A stretch of DNA of 64,000 nt from Bacteroidales bacterium (GTDB taxonomy: Bacteria; Bacteroidota; Bacteroidia; Bacteroidales; Tenuifilaceae), in assembly GCA_013376985.1 (NCBI GenBank), contig JACABB010000004.1, positions 5,658-69,657 on the forward strand, read 5' to 3'. Below, in pieces: positions 29,396 through 38,539 of this stretch (position 1 is its first letter; every line of letters begins with the position of its first letter). Made by a program: the position numbers and the translations under genes. Below the pieces are notes generated by a model. That model was not told the DNA's origin. It worked only from the letters and a program-made list of their open reading frames with translations, and ran no database searches.

Positions 29396-31834
29396 GTGAA
29401 AAGGATTTTCATTATATGCGTTATGATATTAGTTTATAATATATTAAACGCACAAAACAGAATATCAGGAAGAATTACAGATCAAGAAACAGGCATGGGT
29501 ATCCCGGGAGTAACCATTTACATCCCCGATCTTAAAACAGGAGCGCTTTCTGATACAAGTGGTTTCTATAAAATTTCAAATCTTCCATTATCAAAAGTAA
29601 TTGTTCAGGTAAGTTTTGTTGGTTACAAAACAATTGTCGAAACAATTGATCTATCGATAACTTCAACCAAAAATTTTGTAATACAACAAGTAGCCGCTGA
29701 AATGAATGAGGTAGTCTTTACAGGTATATCAAAGGCAACCGAATTAAAACGAAACCCAATTCCAATAGTCTCTTTAGAAAGAAAACAGTTACAACAAAAT
29801 TTAAATACCAACATAATTGATGCAATAACAAAACTACCTGGAGTTAGCGCTGTTACAACGGGACCTAACGTATCTAAACCATTCATTCATGGGTTGGGAT
29901 ATAACCGGGTACTAACATTATATGATGGTGTAAGGCAGGAAGGTCAACAGTGGGGCGATGAACATGGTGTTGAAGTAGACGAAAATACCGTTGACCGAAT
30001 TGAAGTTGTTAAAGGCCCAGCAAGCTTAACCTACGGTTCCGATGCATTAGCCGGAGTTGTTAATCTGCTATCTGCCCCACCCATTCCCGATAGTACCATT
30101 AAAGGACACATTATCACAAATTACCAATCAAATAATGGGTTGATTGAGACTTCTTCTATGCTGGCAGGCAATTCAAACGGATTAATCTGGGAAGGAACAG
30201 CCACACATAAGCAAGCAACTAACTATCAGAATAGATATGATGGTAGGGTTTATGGAACCGCTTTTAATGAAACAGATTTAAGCGGATATATCGGGTTGAA
30301 TAAGCGATGGGGCTATTCACACCTCAATTTTTCTTTATTTGATGATTTACAGAAAATACCTGATGGCAGTCGCGACTCAACAACCAGAAAATTCACCAAA
30401 CAAATTACCGAAATAGATACATTTAGGCCAATTGTCTCCAATGCAGAACTTAATTCTTATAAAATTGCTCCTCTTCATCAGCATGTGCAACATTATAAAT
30501 TGTACTCATCCAATAATTTTATTTTTGGGAAAAGTAAACTAGGATTGGTACTAGGATATCAACAAAATATACGTAGGGAATTCAGTCACCCTGAGTATCC
30601 AGAAATTCCGGGGCTATACCTAGTTCTAAATACTTTTACTTACGATATTAAGTACTATCTACCCGAATTTAAAGGATGGGAAACAACCATTGGGATAAAT
30701 GGGATGTACCAAAACAATACCAATAAGGGTACTGAATTCATCATCCCAGATTATAAACTATTCGATCTGGGTCCTTTTGCATTCGTACAAAAAACATTTA
30801 AAAAACTGGATATAAGTGGAGGAATCCGGTTTGATAACCGCTTTTTTAATAACAATGCAATGTATACCACAACTGATTCTCAAACAGGTTTCAACATACA
30901 AGTCGATTCACCTGTTGGAGCAACACAACCCTTTTATAGTTTCAAACATACCTTTTCAGGGATCTCAGGCAGCATTGGTGCTACCTACAAAATATCAAAT
31001 GAATTTTTAGTAAAAGGGAATATTGCCCGAGGATTCCGTGCCCCAAACATTGCCGAAATATCTGCAAATGGCATTCATCCGGGTACGCTTATATACCAAA
31101 TTGGGAATACCAATTTTAAACCTGAATTCAACTTGCAAGAAGATTTAGGAATTTCTTACATATCATACCATGTCACTGGAAATATTGAAGTTTTTAATAA
31201 CAACATTTCCAACTATATTTTCAATCAAAAATTATTAAACAACCTTGGGCAAGATTCCATTATCGTTAAGGGTAATCAAACATTTAAGTACCAACAGGCA
31301 AAAGCACAACTGTATGGTTGGGAAGCAAATCTCGATATTCACCCTCACCCCTTAGATTGGATCCATTTTGCGAATTCAATATCAGTAATCTATGCTTTAA
31401 ACAAGGGTGGAAATGGGATACACGTAACCGATAGTTCTAAGTATTTGCCATTTATCCCCCCGCTCCACACATCAACGGAATTGCGGGTAAATATGAATAG
31501 GAAATTTAGACATTTTTCTGCATTATACGCAAAAATTGGGATGGAATACTATGCAAAGCAGAGCAGAGTATATTCTGCTGATAATACAGAAACTCCAACT
31601 CCAAGCTATAAACTTTTTAATGCAGGTTTAGGTTTTGATGTAATAAACAATCATGGGAAAGTACTCGCAAATATTAATATCCTAGCAAATAATATTACAG
31701 ATGTAGCCTACCAATCGCATCTAAGTAGGTTAAAGTATTTTGAACCATATCCAAATAATTCTACCGGTAGAAACGGTATTTATAACATGGGTAGAAATAT
31801 TAGCTTTAAGCTGATAGTGCCTTTGAGTTTTTAA
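29396..31834 (+). CDS. TonB-dependent receptor, ZnuD-like
   Basis: An 812-residue outer-membrane transporter starting with GTG. It has a signal peptide (IICVMILVYNILNAQ), a carboxypeptidase-regulatory domain (about 20-105, GRITDQETGMGIPGVTIYI) and a plug with the conserved VDRIEVVKGPASLTYGSDAL. The segment RQEGQQWGDEHGVEVDE resembles the zinc receptor ZnuD, where such acidic and His residues occur near the plug. The barrel ends in Phe (IVPLSF), as the BAM signal requires. The adjacent His/Cys-rich protein makes a metal substrate plausible; zinc itself is inference. Confidence 0.88.
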   Translation: MKRIFIICVMILVYNILNAQNRISGRITDQETGMGIPGVTIYIPDLKTGALSDTSGFYKISNLPLSKVIVQVSFVGYKTIVETIDLSITSTKNFVIQQVAAEMNEVVFTGISKATELKRNPIPIVSLERKQLQQNLNTNIIDAITKLPGVSAVTTGPNVSKPFIHGLGYNRVLTLYDGVRQEGQQWGDEHGVEVDENTVDRIEVVKGPASLTYGSDALAGVVNLLSAPPIPDSTIKGHIITNYQSNNGLIETSSMLAGNSNGLIWEGTATHKQATNYQNRYDGRVYGTAFNETDLSGYIGLNKRWGYSHLNFSLFDDLQKIPDGSRDSTTRKFTKQITEIDTFRPIVSNAELNSYKIAPLHQHVQHYKLYSSNNFIFGKSKLGLVLGYQQNIRREFSHPEYPEIPGLYLVLNTFTYDIKYYLPEFKGWETTIGINGMYQNNTNKGTEFIIPDYKLFDLGPFAFVQKTFKKLDISGGIRFDNRFFNNNAMYTTTDSQTGFNIQVDSPVGATQPFYSFKHTFSGISGSIGATYKISNEFLVKGNIARGFRAPNIAEISANGIHPGTLIYQIGNTNFKPEFNLQEDLGISYISYHVTGNIEVFNNNISNYIFNQKLLNNLGQDSIIVKGNQTFKYQQAKAQLYGWEANLDIHPHPLDWIHFANSISVIYALNKGGNGIHVTDSSKYLPFIPPLHTSTELRVNMNRKFRHFSALYAKIGMEYYAKQSRVYSADNTETPTPSYKLFNAGLGFDVINNHGKVLANINILANNITDVAYQSHLSRLKYFEPYPNNSTGRNGIYNMGRNISFKLIVPLSF

Positions 31835-31881
31835 AAATTTCAGTATTTTTAATAGTTTCAATTTGAAAAAAATAGTTAACC

Positions 31882-32298
31882 ATGAAATCATACCGCAAGG
31901 AACTTTGGTTCGAAACCAGAAATAGAAGAGAACTGATAAATATTACCCGTGATATTCAAATATGCGTTGCTGAAAGCGCCATTAAAGAAGGCCTTGTACT
32001 TGTAAATGCAATGCATATCACCTCAAGTATTTTTATAAATGATGATGAAAGTGGCTTACATCATGATTTTGAAATATGGCTTGAGAAATTAGCACCAGAA
32101 AAGCCCCACTCCCAATATAAGCACAATGGTTTTGAGGATAATGCAGATGCTCATCTAAAACGGACTATCATGGGTAGAGAAGTTGTTGTTGCCCTAACTA
32201 AAGGTGAATTGGACTTTGGCCCATGGGAGCAGATTTTTTATGGAGAATTCGATGGGAAACGAAGGAAAAGAGTGCTTGTAAAAATAATAGGCGAATAA
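31882..32298 (+). CDS. YjbQ family protein (UPF0047)
   Basis: The 138-residue protein belongs to the YjbQ/UPF0047 family, with the signature [20 protein letters not shown] and the C-terminal [29 protein letters not shown]. The family folds as a beta-barrel trimer with a conserved His/Asp/Glu cluster. Some members complement thiamine-phosphate synthase mutants, so databases call it secondary thiamine-phosphate synthase; the true function is open. It follows the TonB receptor by 47 bases. Confidence 0.9.
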   Translation: MKSYRKELWFETRNRRELINITRDIQICVAESAIKEGLVLVNAMHITSSIFINDDESGLHHDFEIWLEKLAPEKPHSQYKHNGFEDNADAHLKRTIMGREVVVALTKGELDFGPWEQIFYGEFDGKRRKRVLVKIIGE

Positions 32299-32328
32299 GT
32301 ATTTTTTGCTTCACAAAGCATCCATTTT

Positions 32329-32456
32329 AAAACATATGTTTTATACATGTGTTTTACACAAACGTTTGAATATCAATAAATTTAAACGCTTGTTTGCTAT
32401 TTTTTTCTGATTTTTTTTCTAATTTCACCCCTCGTAAATTGAAGTTTTAAACTTCA
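32329..32456. promoter_or_regulatory. Cluster of palindromes upstream of the FadL-like gene
   Basis: Three perfect or near-perfect palindromes fall in 130 bases: AAACATATGTTT (about 32331-32342), CAAACGTTTG (32359-32368, with a related half AAACGCTTGTTTG at 32384-32396) and TGAAGTTTTAAACTTCA (32440-32456). Such spacing suggests operators, perhaps for a TetR-type fatty-acid regulator, but no regulator gene is in the window. Confidence 0.35.
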
Positions 32457-32567
32457 TCTATTAAACAATTAATTCGTAAATAGGAAATACGTAGTCTATA
32501 TTATTGATTAATTGGTATTTATTTAATAATTATTTTATTAAAACAAACCTTAACTTTCTTTAAACCA

Positions 32568-33866
32568 ATGAAACGACTTTTTGTATTAGTAGCTCTCTCC
32601 CTAGTTTTAATTATCCCTTTTAGTGCAAGTGCGCAGATGGATAATTTAGCGAACATGAGCGCAAAATGGATTCGCTCGAATGTTAGAAATGCAGCACTTG
32701 ATGGTGCTGATTTGGTTAACTACAACCCTGCAGGGTTAGTAAAATTATCCGATGGCTTTCATCTCAGCCTAAATAACCAAACTCTTTTCCGTAAACCACA
32801 GCATTCATTCAATATTGGCATGGGTGCAAAATCTTATGAACAAGATGGTGCTGATCCATTCCTTCCTGCACTATATGCCGCTTTCAAGAAAAGTAAATGG
32901 GCTATCTCAACTGGAATTTATGTAACTGGTGGTGGTTCAACTGTTAACTACACAAGCGGATCGCTCAATACTACTCTATTAGGTGCACAACAACTTGGCA
33001 AAGCCCCAGCATTTTATACCCAACTAAAAGATCAATCGCTAAAAGCTTCATCATATTACTTAGCAGTACCAGTTGGATTTTCTTACGCAATTAGCGAAAA
33101 ATTATCACTTTCAGTAGGTGGACGATATATTCGTGGTCTTAACTCAACAAAAGCAGGTTTAACCTTAACTACCTCAGCTATTAGCGCTCCTGATCATGCA
33201 ATTAGCGTAGATTACGATAATAATGCTAGTGGTTTTGGAGGTATTTTTGGTATAAACTATGCTCCAACCGAAAAACTTAATATTGCAATCCATTACGAAA
33301 CTAAAGTAAAATTGGAATTTGAAGCCGAAGGAAACTCTGGAAATACAGTTCTTGCAGCAAATGGAACAAAAAGCCGTAGAGATCTACCTGCTGTTCTATA
33401 TACAGGGATTCATTATAAGTTTACAGAAAAACTTAGCGCAGGTGCCGATTTTAACTACTATTTCCAAAAGAATGCCGATTGGGGAAAAATTACAGATCCT
33501 CGCAATGGATCAACTCCAGAAGCTGCAAAAGTTGCAGGAAATTGCTATACTGCCAATTTAGGGCTATTCTACCAACTGAGCGAAAAACTTCAACTTAGCG
33601 CAGGATGTAAATACACCGCATTCCTCTACGATGATGTTGAACTATACTACACCAAATTAGGTCTTTACGAAGCAGTAAAATATAACAACTTCAACGTTGG
33701 TTTAGGCGCTGGTTATAACGTAACTAAAAACGTTCAGGTAGATCTTGGAATTGGACGTACTTTCTGGAAAGACAAAACCGTAAATTCATTATTAGCAACT
33801 GGTGCTCCAGTTAAAATTACCGATAAAGGATATGTTGTCGCTTTAGGAATTGATATCGCATTCTAA
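32568..33866 (+). CDS. FadL/TodX-family outer-membrane transport protein
   Basis: The 432-residue protein has a signal peptide (LVALSLVLIIPFSASA) and an N-terminal hatch segment with the NPAG motif (about 50-55), which is characteristic of FadL/OMPP1. A 14-strand-type barrel follows and ends in the aromatic signal GIDIAF. FadL proteins let long-chain fatty acids or other hydrophobic molecules cross the outer membrane laterally. The long spacer upstream (269 bases) holds palindromes that may be operators. A terminator follows after about 160 bases. Confidence 0.88.
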   Translation: MKRLFVLVALSLVLIIPFSASAQMDNLANMSAKWIRSNVRNAALDGADLVNYNPAGLVKLSDGFHLSLNNQTLFRKPQHSFNIGMGAKSYEQDGADPFLPALYAAFKKSKWAISTGIYVTGGGSTVNYTSGSLNTTLLGAQQLGKAPAFYTQLKDQSLKASSYYLAVPVGFSYAISEKLSLSVGGRYIRGLNSTKAGLTLTTSAISAPDHAISVDYDNNASGFGGIFGINYAPTEKLNIAIHYETKVKLEFEAEGNSGNTVLAANGTKSRRDLPAVLYTGIHYKFTEKLSAGADFNYYFQKNADWGKITDPRNGSTPEAAKVAGNCYTANLGLFYQLSEKLQLSAGCKYTAFLYDDVELYYTKLGLYEAVKYNNFNVGLGAGYNVTKNVQVDLGIGRTFWKDKTVNSLLATGAPVKITDKGYVVALGIDIAF

Positions 33867-34029
33867 TTAATTTAAGTTGTTAGTTACTGGTTACAAGTTA
33901 TTAGTTTGGTAATTTATAGTATTTTGTTCTTTTGCATTCAACTTTGATTAAAAGGTAAAAATCGTATCGGACAAATAACCAGAAATCAGCAACTAGTATC
34001 CAGCAACTTGAGTTGGTTAACCATCAAAT

Positions 34030-34063
34030 AAAAAAACACCCCGAAAGTTTGGGGTGTTTTTTT
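34030..34063. terminator. Bidirectional intrinsic terminator
   Basis: AAAAAACACCCC and GGGGTGTTTTTTT form a perfect stem with a GAAAGTTT loop between the convergent FadL-like and membrane-protein genes. Confidence 0.9.
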
Positions 34064-34084
34064 ATGCCTATATATTGACAATGT

Positions 34085-34678
34085 CTAACTTTTGATTCTA
34101 TTTTTTGCCAACCATTCAATCCGTAGCATTAGCAATATCAATACAGAAATACAAATTATTGCACGAACAGAGTAAACCGTTGCCAATATCCCTTTACTTG
34201 AAATTAATGAGATACATGGTGCAATAAGCATTGCAATCCAAACCGAAAAGGGTTCGGTATTCTCCTTCGATGCAAATAATCTTTTAACAACTGGGAAGTA
34301 AGCAATAACCAGAATTCCCTGAATGCAGATATTTGTGATTAGATGATTCTGGGTAATAATCCAAAATAGGACTATTATTAGAACTCCAATCAGGCATCCT
34401 TTATCGAATCGGGTAAACTTGGAACTCTTATCGCCGTAAATTGCAATTGCAATGGATACTGTAACGGCAAGAACAATATCGGTAGTATTAAGGATATTAT
34501 CTAAGAATCCATAATTATCTTTAGCCATATATGTAATTAAGCTCATGGCAACTGCAATGGTAAAGAAAATCCACATTGCTAATGCTGGCTTAATCCTCTT
34601 CTTGTATAGCAACCAGCAGTAGGTTACGGTTATCAGTAGGTTTAAAATGCTAACTGTGTAAATTGAAAAATCTCTCAT
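34085..34678 (-). CDS. Multi-pass membrane protein of unknown function
   Basis: I do not recognise this 197-residue protein. It is mostly hydrophobic with about six membrane helices (around 8-24, 33-51, 66-84, 95-112, 114-130 and 145-190), separated by short charged loops (LYKKRIKP, DKSSKFTRFDKG). No catalytic motif is evident. It lies after the RecD-like helicase gene on the same strand, separated by a 7-bp tandem repeat tract, so it may have its own promoter. Confidence 0.75.
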   Translation of the reverse strand: MRDFSIYTVSILNLLITVTYCWLLYKKRIKPALAMWIFFTIAVAMSLITYMAKDNYGFLDNILNTTDIVLAVTVSIAIAIYGDKSSKFTRFDKGCLIGVLIIVLFWIITQNHLITNICIQGILVIAYFPVVKRLFASKENTEPFSVWIAMLIAPCISLISSKGILATVYSVRAIICISVLILLMLRIEWLAKNRIKS

Positions 34679-34742
34679 TCATGTTAGGGTATTAGGTGTT
34701 TAGACTATTAGGGGTTTAGGTTTGCTTGTTGCTTATTACTTG

Positions 34743-34820
34743 TTACTTTCCACTTCCCACTTTCCACTTCCCACTTTCAACTTTCAACTTTCAACTTTCA
34801 ACTTTCAACTTCCCACTCCC
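34743..34820. repeat. Short tandem repeat tract (7-bp units)
   Basis: About five copies of AACTTTC follow degenerate CCACTTCCCACTTT units. The tract lies between the helicase stop (34825) and the start of the membrane-protein gene (34678), that is, upstream of the latter. Confidence 0.8.
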
Positions 34821-34824
34821 CCCC

Positions 34825-36243
34825 TCACTCTCCAAAAAACTTTTTATCAAAATTAACCAGATATACCTTATCGGTTGCACGGGTTAACGCAGTGTAAAGC
34901 CATCGCAGGTATTCGCGGGATATCATCTCCTCCTTAAAAAATCCTTGATCGATAAACACGTTACGCCACTGCCCACCTTGCGCCTTATGACAGGTAACTG
35001 CGTAAGCAAATTTAACCTGAATTGCGTTAAAGTACGGATCTTCCTTAATCTTCTTAAGCCTTGCTGGCTTTGTTTTAATGTGATTATAATCCTCCGCTAT
35101 TTTTGTATACAGCTCCTTATTCTGAGCAGATGTTAATGAAGGCCCTTCAATTGTTAGCGTATCGAGAAGGATTTTGACATCAATCTCCTGATTCTGATAA
35201 TCAATAAGTTTTATGGTAACATCGGCATACTTAAAACCGTAAAGATCGGAGCGTTTTCCAATGCGGGTAACCTCAACAATATCGCCATTTGCGATAAAAC
35301 CAATATCGGGTTTATCCTCTACCCAGAAGTAACTATTCCTTACCACCATTAAGAAATCGCCAACCGATAGTTCCTCATCTTTGTATAGAATTCTACTCCG
35401 AATGCCCTCATTATACTTATTTGCCCGCTTATTGGAGTATGATAGAACAACGTTTCCCTCGCGTCCATGCTTATCGTACTCGGAACTGAGGGTTTCAATT
35501 AAATCGCCACCCGATAATCTGTGAATATCGTTAAAGCCGCTGAGTTCAAAGTTTGGAATATCAATAATATCGGAATCCAACATCTCCCTTATGATTGTAG
35601 CATTATGAAGGATTCCTGAATCAGCCTCCTGACGAACAACCTCGGTTAAATCGGCTTGAATTACATTTAAATCAAAAGTTTCCAAAACTGATGAATCAAG
35701 GGCCGGGCTGATATCCATTCCAACTGGTGGAAGCTGTGCAACATCCCCAACAATTATCAACCTACAAGCGGTTCCACGACCAACAAAATCAATAAGATCA
35801 TTTAAAAGTTTGCCTGTACCAAAGATACTATCCTCATACGATGAGTTCGATAGCATGGAGGCCTCATCAACAATAAAGATGGCATTCTTTAGCATGTTGA
35901 TATTCAAATCGAACTTCCCTTCCCCATCCTTCATCCCCTTTTGGCGGTATATCCATTTGTGAATGGTATAGGCAGGAAATCCGCAGTAGGATGATAAAAC
36001 TTTTGCCGCACGACCCGTTGGGGCAAGCAGTACGTAAGGGATTTTAAAGCCCGATAATGTTTTAACAAAGCTGGCAATTAATGATGTTTTCCCCGTTCCC
36101 GCATATCCTTTAAGAAGGAAGCACTGTTTTGAGTTGGGATTAGTTACAAATTGCGATAATAGTTCAATAGCCTCCTCCTGCTTTTTTGTTGGTTTAAAGC
36201 CTATGTTCGAGGTGATTATACTATTTAAACGATCCTTTAGCAT
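34825..36243 (-). CDS. RecD-like superfamily 1 DNA helicase
   Basis: A 472-residue ATP-dependent helicase of the RecD/UvrD_C_2 type. Walker A is GYAGTGKTSLI (about 46-56), Walker B is FIVDEASM, motif III is VGDVAQLPPVG, and the C-terminal motifs are TCHKAQGGQW and YTALTRA. It is shorter than RecD2 and lacks its long N-terminal helix-hairpin-helix region. No recB or recC gene is adjacent, so it probably acts alone in recombination or repair. Motifs are complete. Confidence 0.9.
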   Translation of the reverse strand: MLKDRLNSIITSNIGFKPTKKQEEAIELLSQFVTNPNSKQCFLLKGYAGTGKTSLIASFVKTLSGFKIPYVLLAPTGRAAKVLSSYCGFPAYTIHKWIYRQKGMKDGEGKFDLNINMLKNAIFIVDEASMLSNSSYEDSIFGTGKLLNDLIDFVGRGTACRLIIVGDVAQLPPVGMDISPALDSSVLETFDLNVIQADLTEVVRQEADSGILHNATIIREMLDSDIIDIPNFELSGFNDIHRLSGGDLIETLSSEYDKHGREGNVVLSYSNKRANKYNEGIRSRILYKDEELSVGDFLMVVRNSYFWVEDKPDIGFIANGDIVEVTRIGKRSDLYGFKYADVTIKLIDYQNQEIDVKILLDTLTIEGPSLTSAQNKELYTKIAEDYNHIKTKPARLKKIKEDPYFNAIQVKFAYAVTCHKAQGGQWRNVFIDQGFFKEEMISREYLRWLYTALTRATDKVYLVNFDKKFFGE

Positions 36244-36362
36244 CTTGGAATTCTATCGCAATTTTAAGTTAGCAAACTTAATCTAATTCAAGCATAGTTT
36301 TTCTTTTTGGGGTTTGATTTATTGCCAATATTTAATTGAATGATTTTTATAGATATGTGGCG

Positions 36363-36440
36363 TTTAACCGCAAAGTGCGCAGAGGTAGCGCAAAGAAGCA
36401 ATGTATTGTTTAATAAACATTTGCGTTCTTTGCGGTTAAA
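36363..36440. repeat. CGCAAAG-type inverted repeat element
   Basis: TTTAACCGCAAAGTGCGC at the left pairs with GCGTTCTTTGCGGTTAAA at the right around an AT-rich centre (GTATTGTTTAATAAAC). The same design recurs at 38071-38174, 45886-45990, 49201-49300 and 54223-54330. The ORF on the minus strand through it is not a gene. Confidence 0.75.
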
Positions 36441-36554
36441 TATTACTTTCTTTAGACCGCGCTTAGCCGCTTTACTCAACCCTTAATTCGCATTTCTAAA
36501 AGACTAAGATTACGATTCATTCAAACATATAATTTTGAACTTTGATTTTATCAC

Positions 36555-36562
36555 TATCTTTG
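36555..36562 (+). promoter_or_regulatory. Bacteroidota -7 promoter box for DUF3822-rsmD
   Basis: TATCTTTG matches TAnnTTTG. A TTTTG lies 17 bases upstream as a possible -33 element. It is 40 bases before the start of the DUF3822 gene. Confidence 0.6.
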
Positions 36563-36602
36563 TTAAAATCATTTAATCTATTTAGCATCAAAAAAGTAAA
36601 TA

Positions 36603-37454
36603 ATGGAAAAGATTGCAATAGTTGACGAAACCTTTGATCCCTTTAGATGCGAATCGTATAACCTATCCGTTCAAATTTCGATGGTTGGCTATAAGATTTG
36701 TGTAATAGATACGGTACGTGATTGTGTAATACTGCTAATTACTTCGCCCTTTGATGTTGCATTATCGGCGAGTGATGATTGGGGAAACGCCGTTAACAAT
36801 CTTTTTGCTCAAAACGAGGTTCTTTCGCATAAATATAAGAATGTATTCTTCACATTCGAATCGCCAATATTTACAATAGCTCCAACAGAGCTGTTTGTAC
36901 CCGAAAAATCAAAAATGTTGCTCGATTTGGTTCATCATCTTCCAGATCTATTTGAGGTAAGATATAACCATGTGAAAGAGCTGAATGCAACGGTAATTTA
37001 TGCACTGCCAACCTCTTTAGCATCTAACTGGTTTATTAAGCAACCAAAAACCAAGTTTATAGGATATTCAACCCCACTGGTTACCCTTAGCGCATTGGCT
37101 AAGCTAAGCAAGGATGAGCCTATTAATTATACCTACTTTAGCGAGCAGTGTTTTATTAATGTTATTGCCAAAAACAAGGAGCTTTTATATTGCAACTCCT
37201 TTACCCTTTACGATATCAACGATACAGCCTACCATTTACTCAACTCCTGCAAGCTACTTGGATTTGATCCAAACAAAATGGATATTGCCATAAACGGCTC
37301 GTACAATCAAATGGAAGCGTTGGAATCATTCCTAGCACAGTACTTCAAAAAAGTTAGCAGCAACAGCGTTCTCGATGCGCATAACTTTGCCTACGCAATT
37401 GCTAAGTACAAAAATATCCATTGGAACCTCTTTAACCTTACGCTATGCGAATAG
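36603..37454 (+). CDS. DUF3822 family protein
   Basis: The 283-residue cytoplasmic protein matches the DUF3822 family of Bacteroidota, which has no known activity. There is no signal peptide or membrane segment. Its two-lobed pattern of alternating strands and helices, with phosphate-loop-like turns (PFDVALSASDD, INGSYNQ), suggests an actin-like ATPase fold, but I see no firm nucleotide motif. Its last 10 bases overlap rsmD, a pairing that suggests a conserved operon. Confidence 0.8.
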   Translation: MEKIAIVDETFDPFRCESYNLSVQISMVGYKICVIDTVRDCVILLITSPFDVALSASDDWGNAVNNLFAQNEVLSHKYKNVFFTFESPIFTIAPTELFVPEKSKMLLDLVHHLPDLFEVRYNHVKELNATVIYALPTSLASNWFIKQPKTKFIGYSTPLVTLSALAKLSKDEPINYTYFSEQCFINVIAKNKELLYCNSFTLYDINDTAYHLLNSCKLLGFDPNKMDIAINGSYNQMEALESFLAQYFKKVSSNSVLDAHNFAYAIAKYKNIHWNLFNLTLCE

Positions 37455-37996
37455 TTAGCGGCAGGTTCAAAGGCAAAGTATTTAATCCACCTAAAAATTT
37501 TAACGCCAGGCCAACTACCGATTTTGCCAAGGAGGGATTATTCAATATCATTTTAAATAATTTTGATTTTGAAGATATTGAAGTCCTCGACCTTTTTGCA
37601 GGTACAGGTAGTATTAGCTTTGAGTTTGCATCAAGGGGGACAAATAGGATTGATTTGGTTGAGCTAAACTTTAACCACCTGAAATTTATATCCGGCGTTA
37701 TACGTGAACTTGGGCTAAAGCAGATTCATACCATTAAAGGGAATGCTTTTCAGTACATAAAGGCATGTAGCTATAAGTACGATATCATTTTTGCCGATCC
37801 TCCCTACGAAATGGATGGTATTGATATTATCCCCGATATGGTTTTTGAGAAAAGCCTTTTAAAGGACGATGGCTGGTTAATCCTTGAGCACTCCGCCAAG
37901 TATAACTTCGACTTACACCCCCATTTTTATAAGATGAGGAACTACGGAAGCGTTCATTTCTCTATTTTTAAGGTAGATGTTAGTGCTGGGGAGTAA
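37445..37996 (+). CDS. rsmD: 16S rRNA (guanine(966)-N(2))-methyltransferase RsmD
   Basis: The 183-residue enzyme has the N-terminal MRIVSGRFKGK, the RPTTDFAKEGLFNI loop, the SAM-binding motif VLDLFAGTGSISFEFASRG (about 52-70) and the catalytic DPPYEM (about 119). These are all RsmD hallmarks. It would methylate G966 of 16S rRNA in the assembled 30S head. It starts 10 bases inside the upstream DUF3822 gene, so translation is likely coupled. Confidence 0.95.
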   Translation: MRIVSGRFKGKVFNPPKNFNARPTTDFAKEGLFNIILNNFDFEDIEVLDLFAGTGSISFEFASRGTNRIDLVELNFNHLKFISGVIRELGLKQIHTIKGNAFQYIKACSYKYDIIFADPPYEMDGIDIIPDMVFEKSLLKDDGWLILEHSAKYNFDLHPHFYKMRNYGSVHFSIFKVDVSAGE

Positions 37997-38070
37997 TTAA
38001 TGTATTGACGCTTCCAGTTCATACGAATCTGGAAGGTCTTTCAAGTTGATGTCCAAAAATTCAAATAAAC

Positions 38071-38174
38071 TTAACGCAAAGCGCGCAAAGACAAGACGCA
38101 AGGACCGCAAAGCACTTAATTAATGAGCTATATTCTTTGTGAACTTTGCGAAAACTTGGCGGCCTTTGCGTGAA
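38071..38174. repeat. CGCAAAG-type inverted repeat element
   Basis: TTAACGCAAAGCGCGCAAAG and CCGCAAAGCAC at the left face CTTTGTGAACTTTGCG and GGCCTTTGCGTGAA at the right. It lies between rsmD and tRNA-Asp. Nothing else is seen between 37997 and 38385. Confidence 0.7.
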
Positions 38175-38385
38175 CCCCGAATTGCGTAGCAATTGCCGAA
38201 GGCAACGGCTCAACGTAGTTAAAATTCTTTTTACGGATAAAATAGCAGCAAGTAGAATCCAAAAACTCATTGAATCAACCACTTTGCAAGAAATATTATT
38301 TTTTTACAATAAAAGTTAAATTTTTTTGGTTAGAGGTGTTGTAAATTCAAAAGGATCGATTACATTTGCATCGCTTTAAAAAACT

Positions 38386-38459
38386 GGTTCGGTAGTTCAG
38401 TTGGTTAGAATGCCGCCCTGTCACGGCGGAGGTCGCGGGTTCGAGTCCCGTCCGGACCG
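38386..38459 (+). tRNA. tRNA-Asp (GTC)
   Basis: The 74-base sequence folds as a cloverleaf. The acceptor GGTTCGG pairs with CCGGACC (one T-G pair), the anticodon stem is CCGCC/GGCGG with loop CTGTCAC (anticodon GTC at 38420-38422), and the T-arm is GCGGG TTCGAGT CCCGT. The discriminator is G, as expected for Asp, and CCA is not encoded. It is followed at once by a terminator. Confidence 0.97.
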
Positions 38460-38460
38460 C

Positions 38461-38490
38461 AAAAAGCCTCAGAAGATTCTGGGGCTTTTT
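38461..38490 (+). terminator. Intrinsic terminator after tRNA-Asp
   Basis: AAAAAGCCTCAGAA and TTCTGGGGCTTTTT form a stem with one mismatch and a short loop, followed by T-rich sequence. Confidence 0.85.
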
Positions 38491-38539
38491 CGTTTTTATC
38501 TCTCCTTAAACCAATTCATTAACTTTTCATAAAATATAT

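Noticed and set aside
38386..38459. tRNA-Asp as an attachment site for an integrated element
   Set aside because: I found no second copy of the tRNA 3-prime end nearby and no integrase gene, so no att site is annotated.
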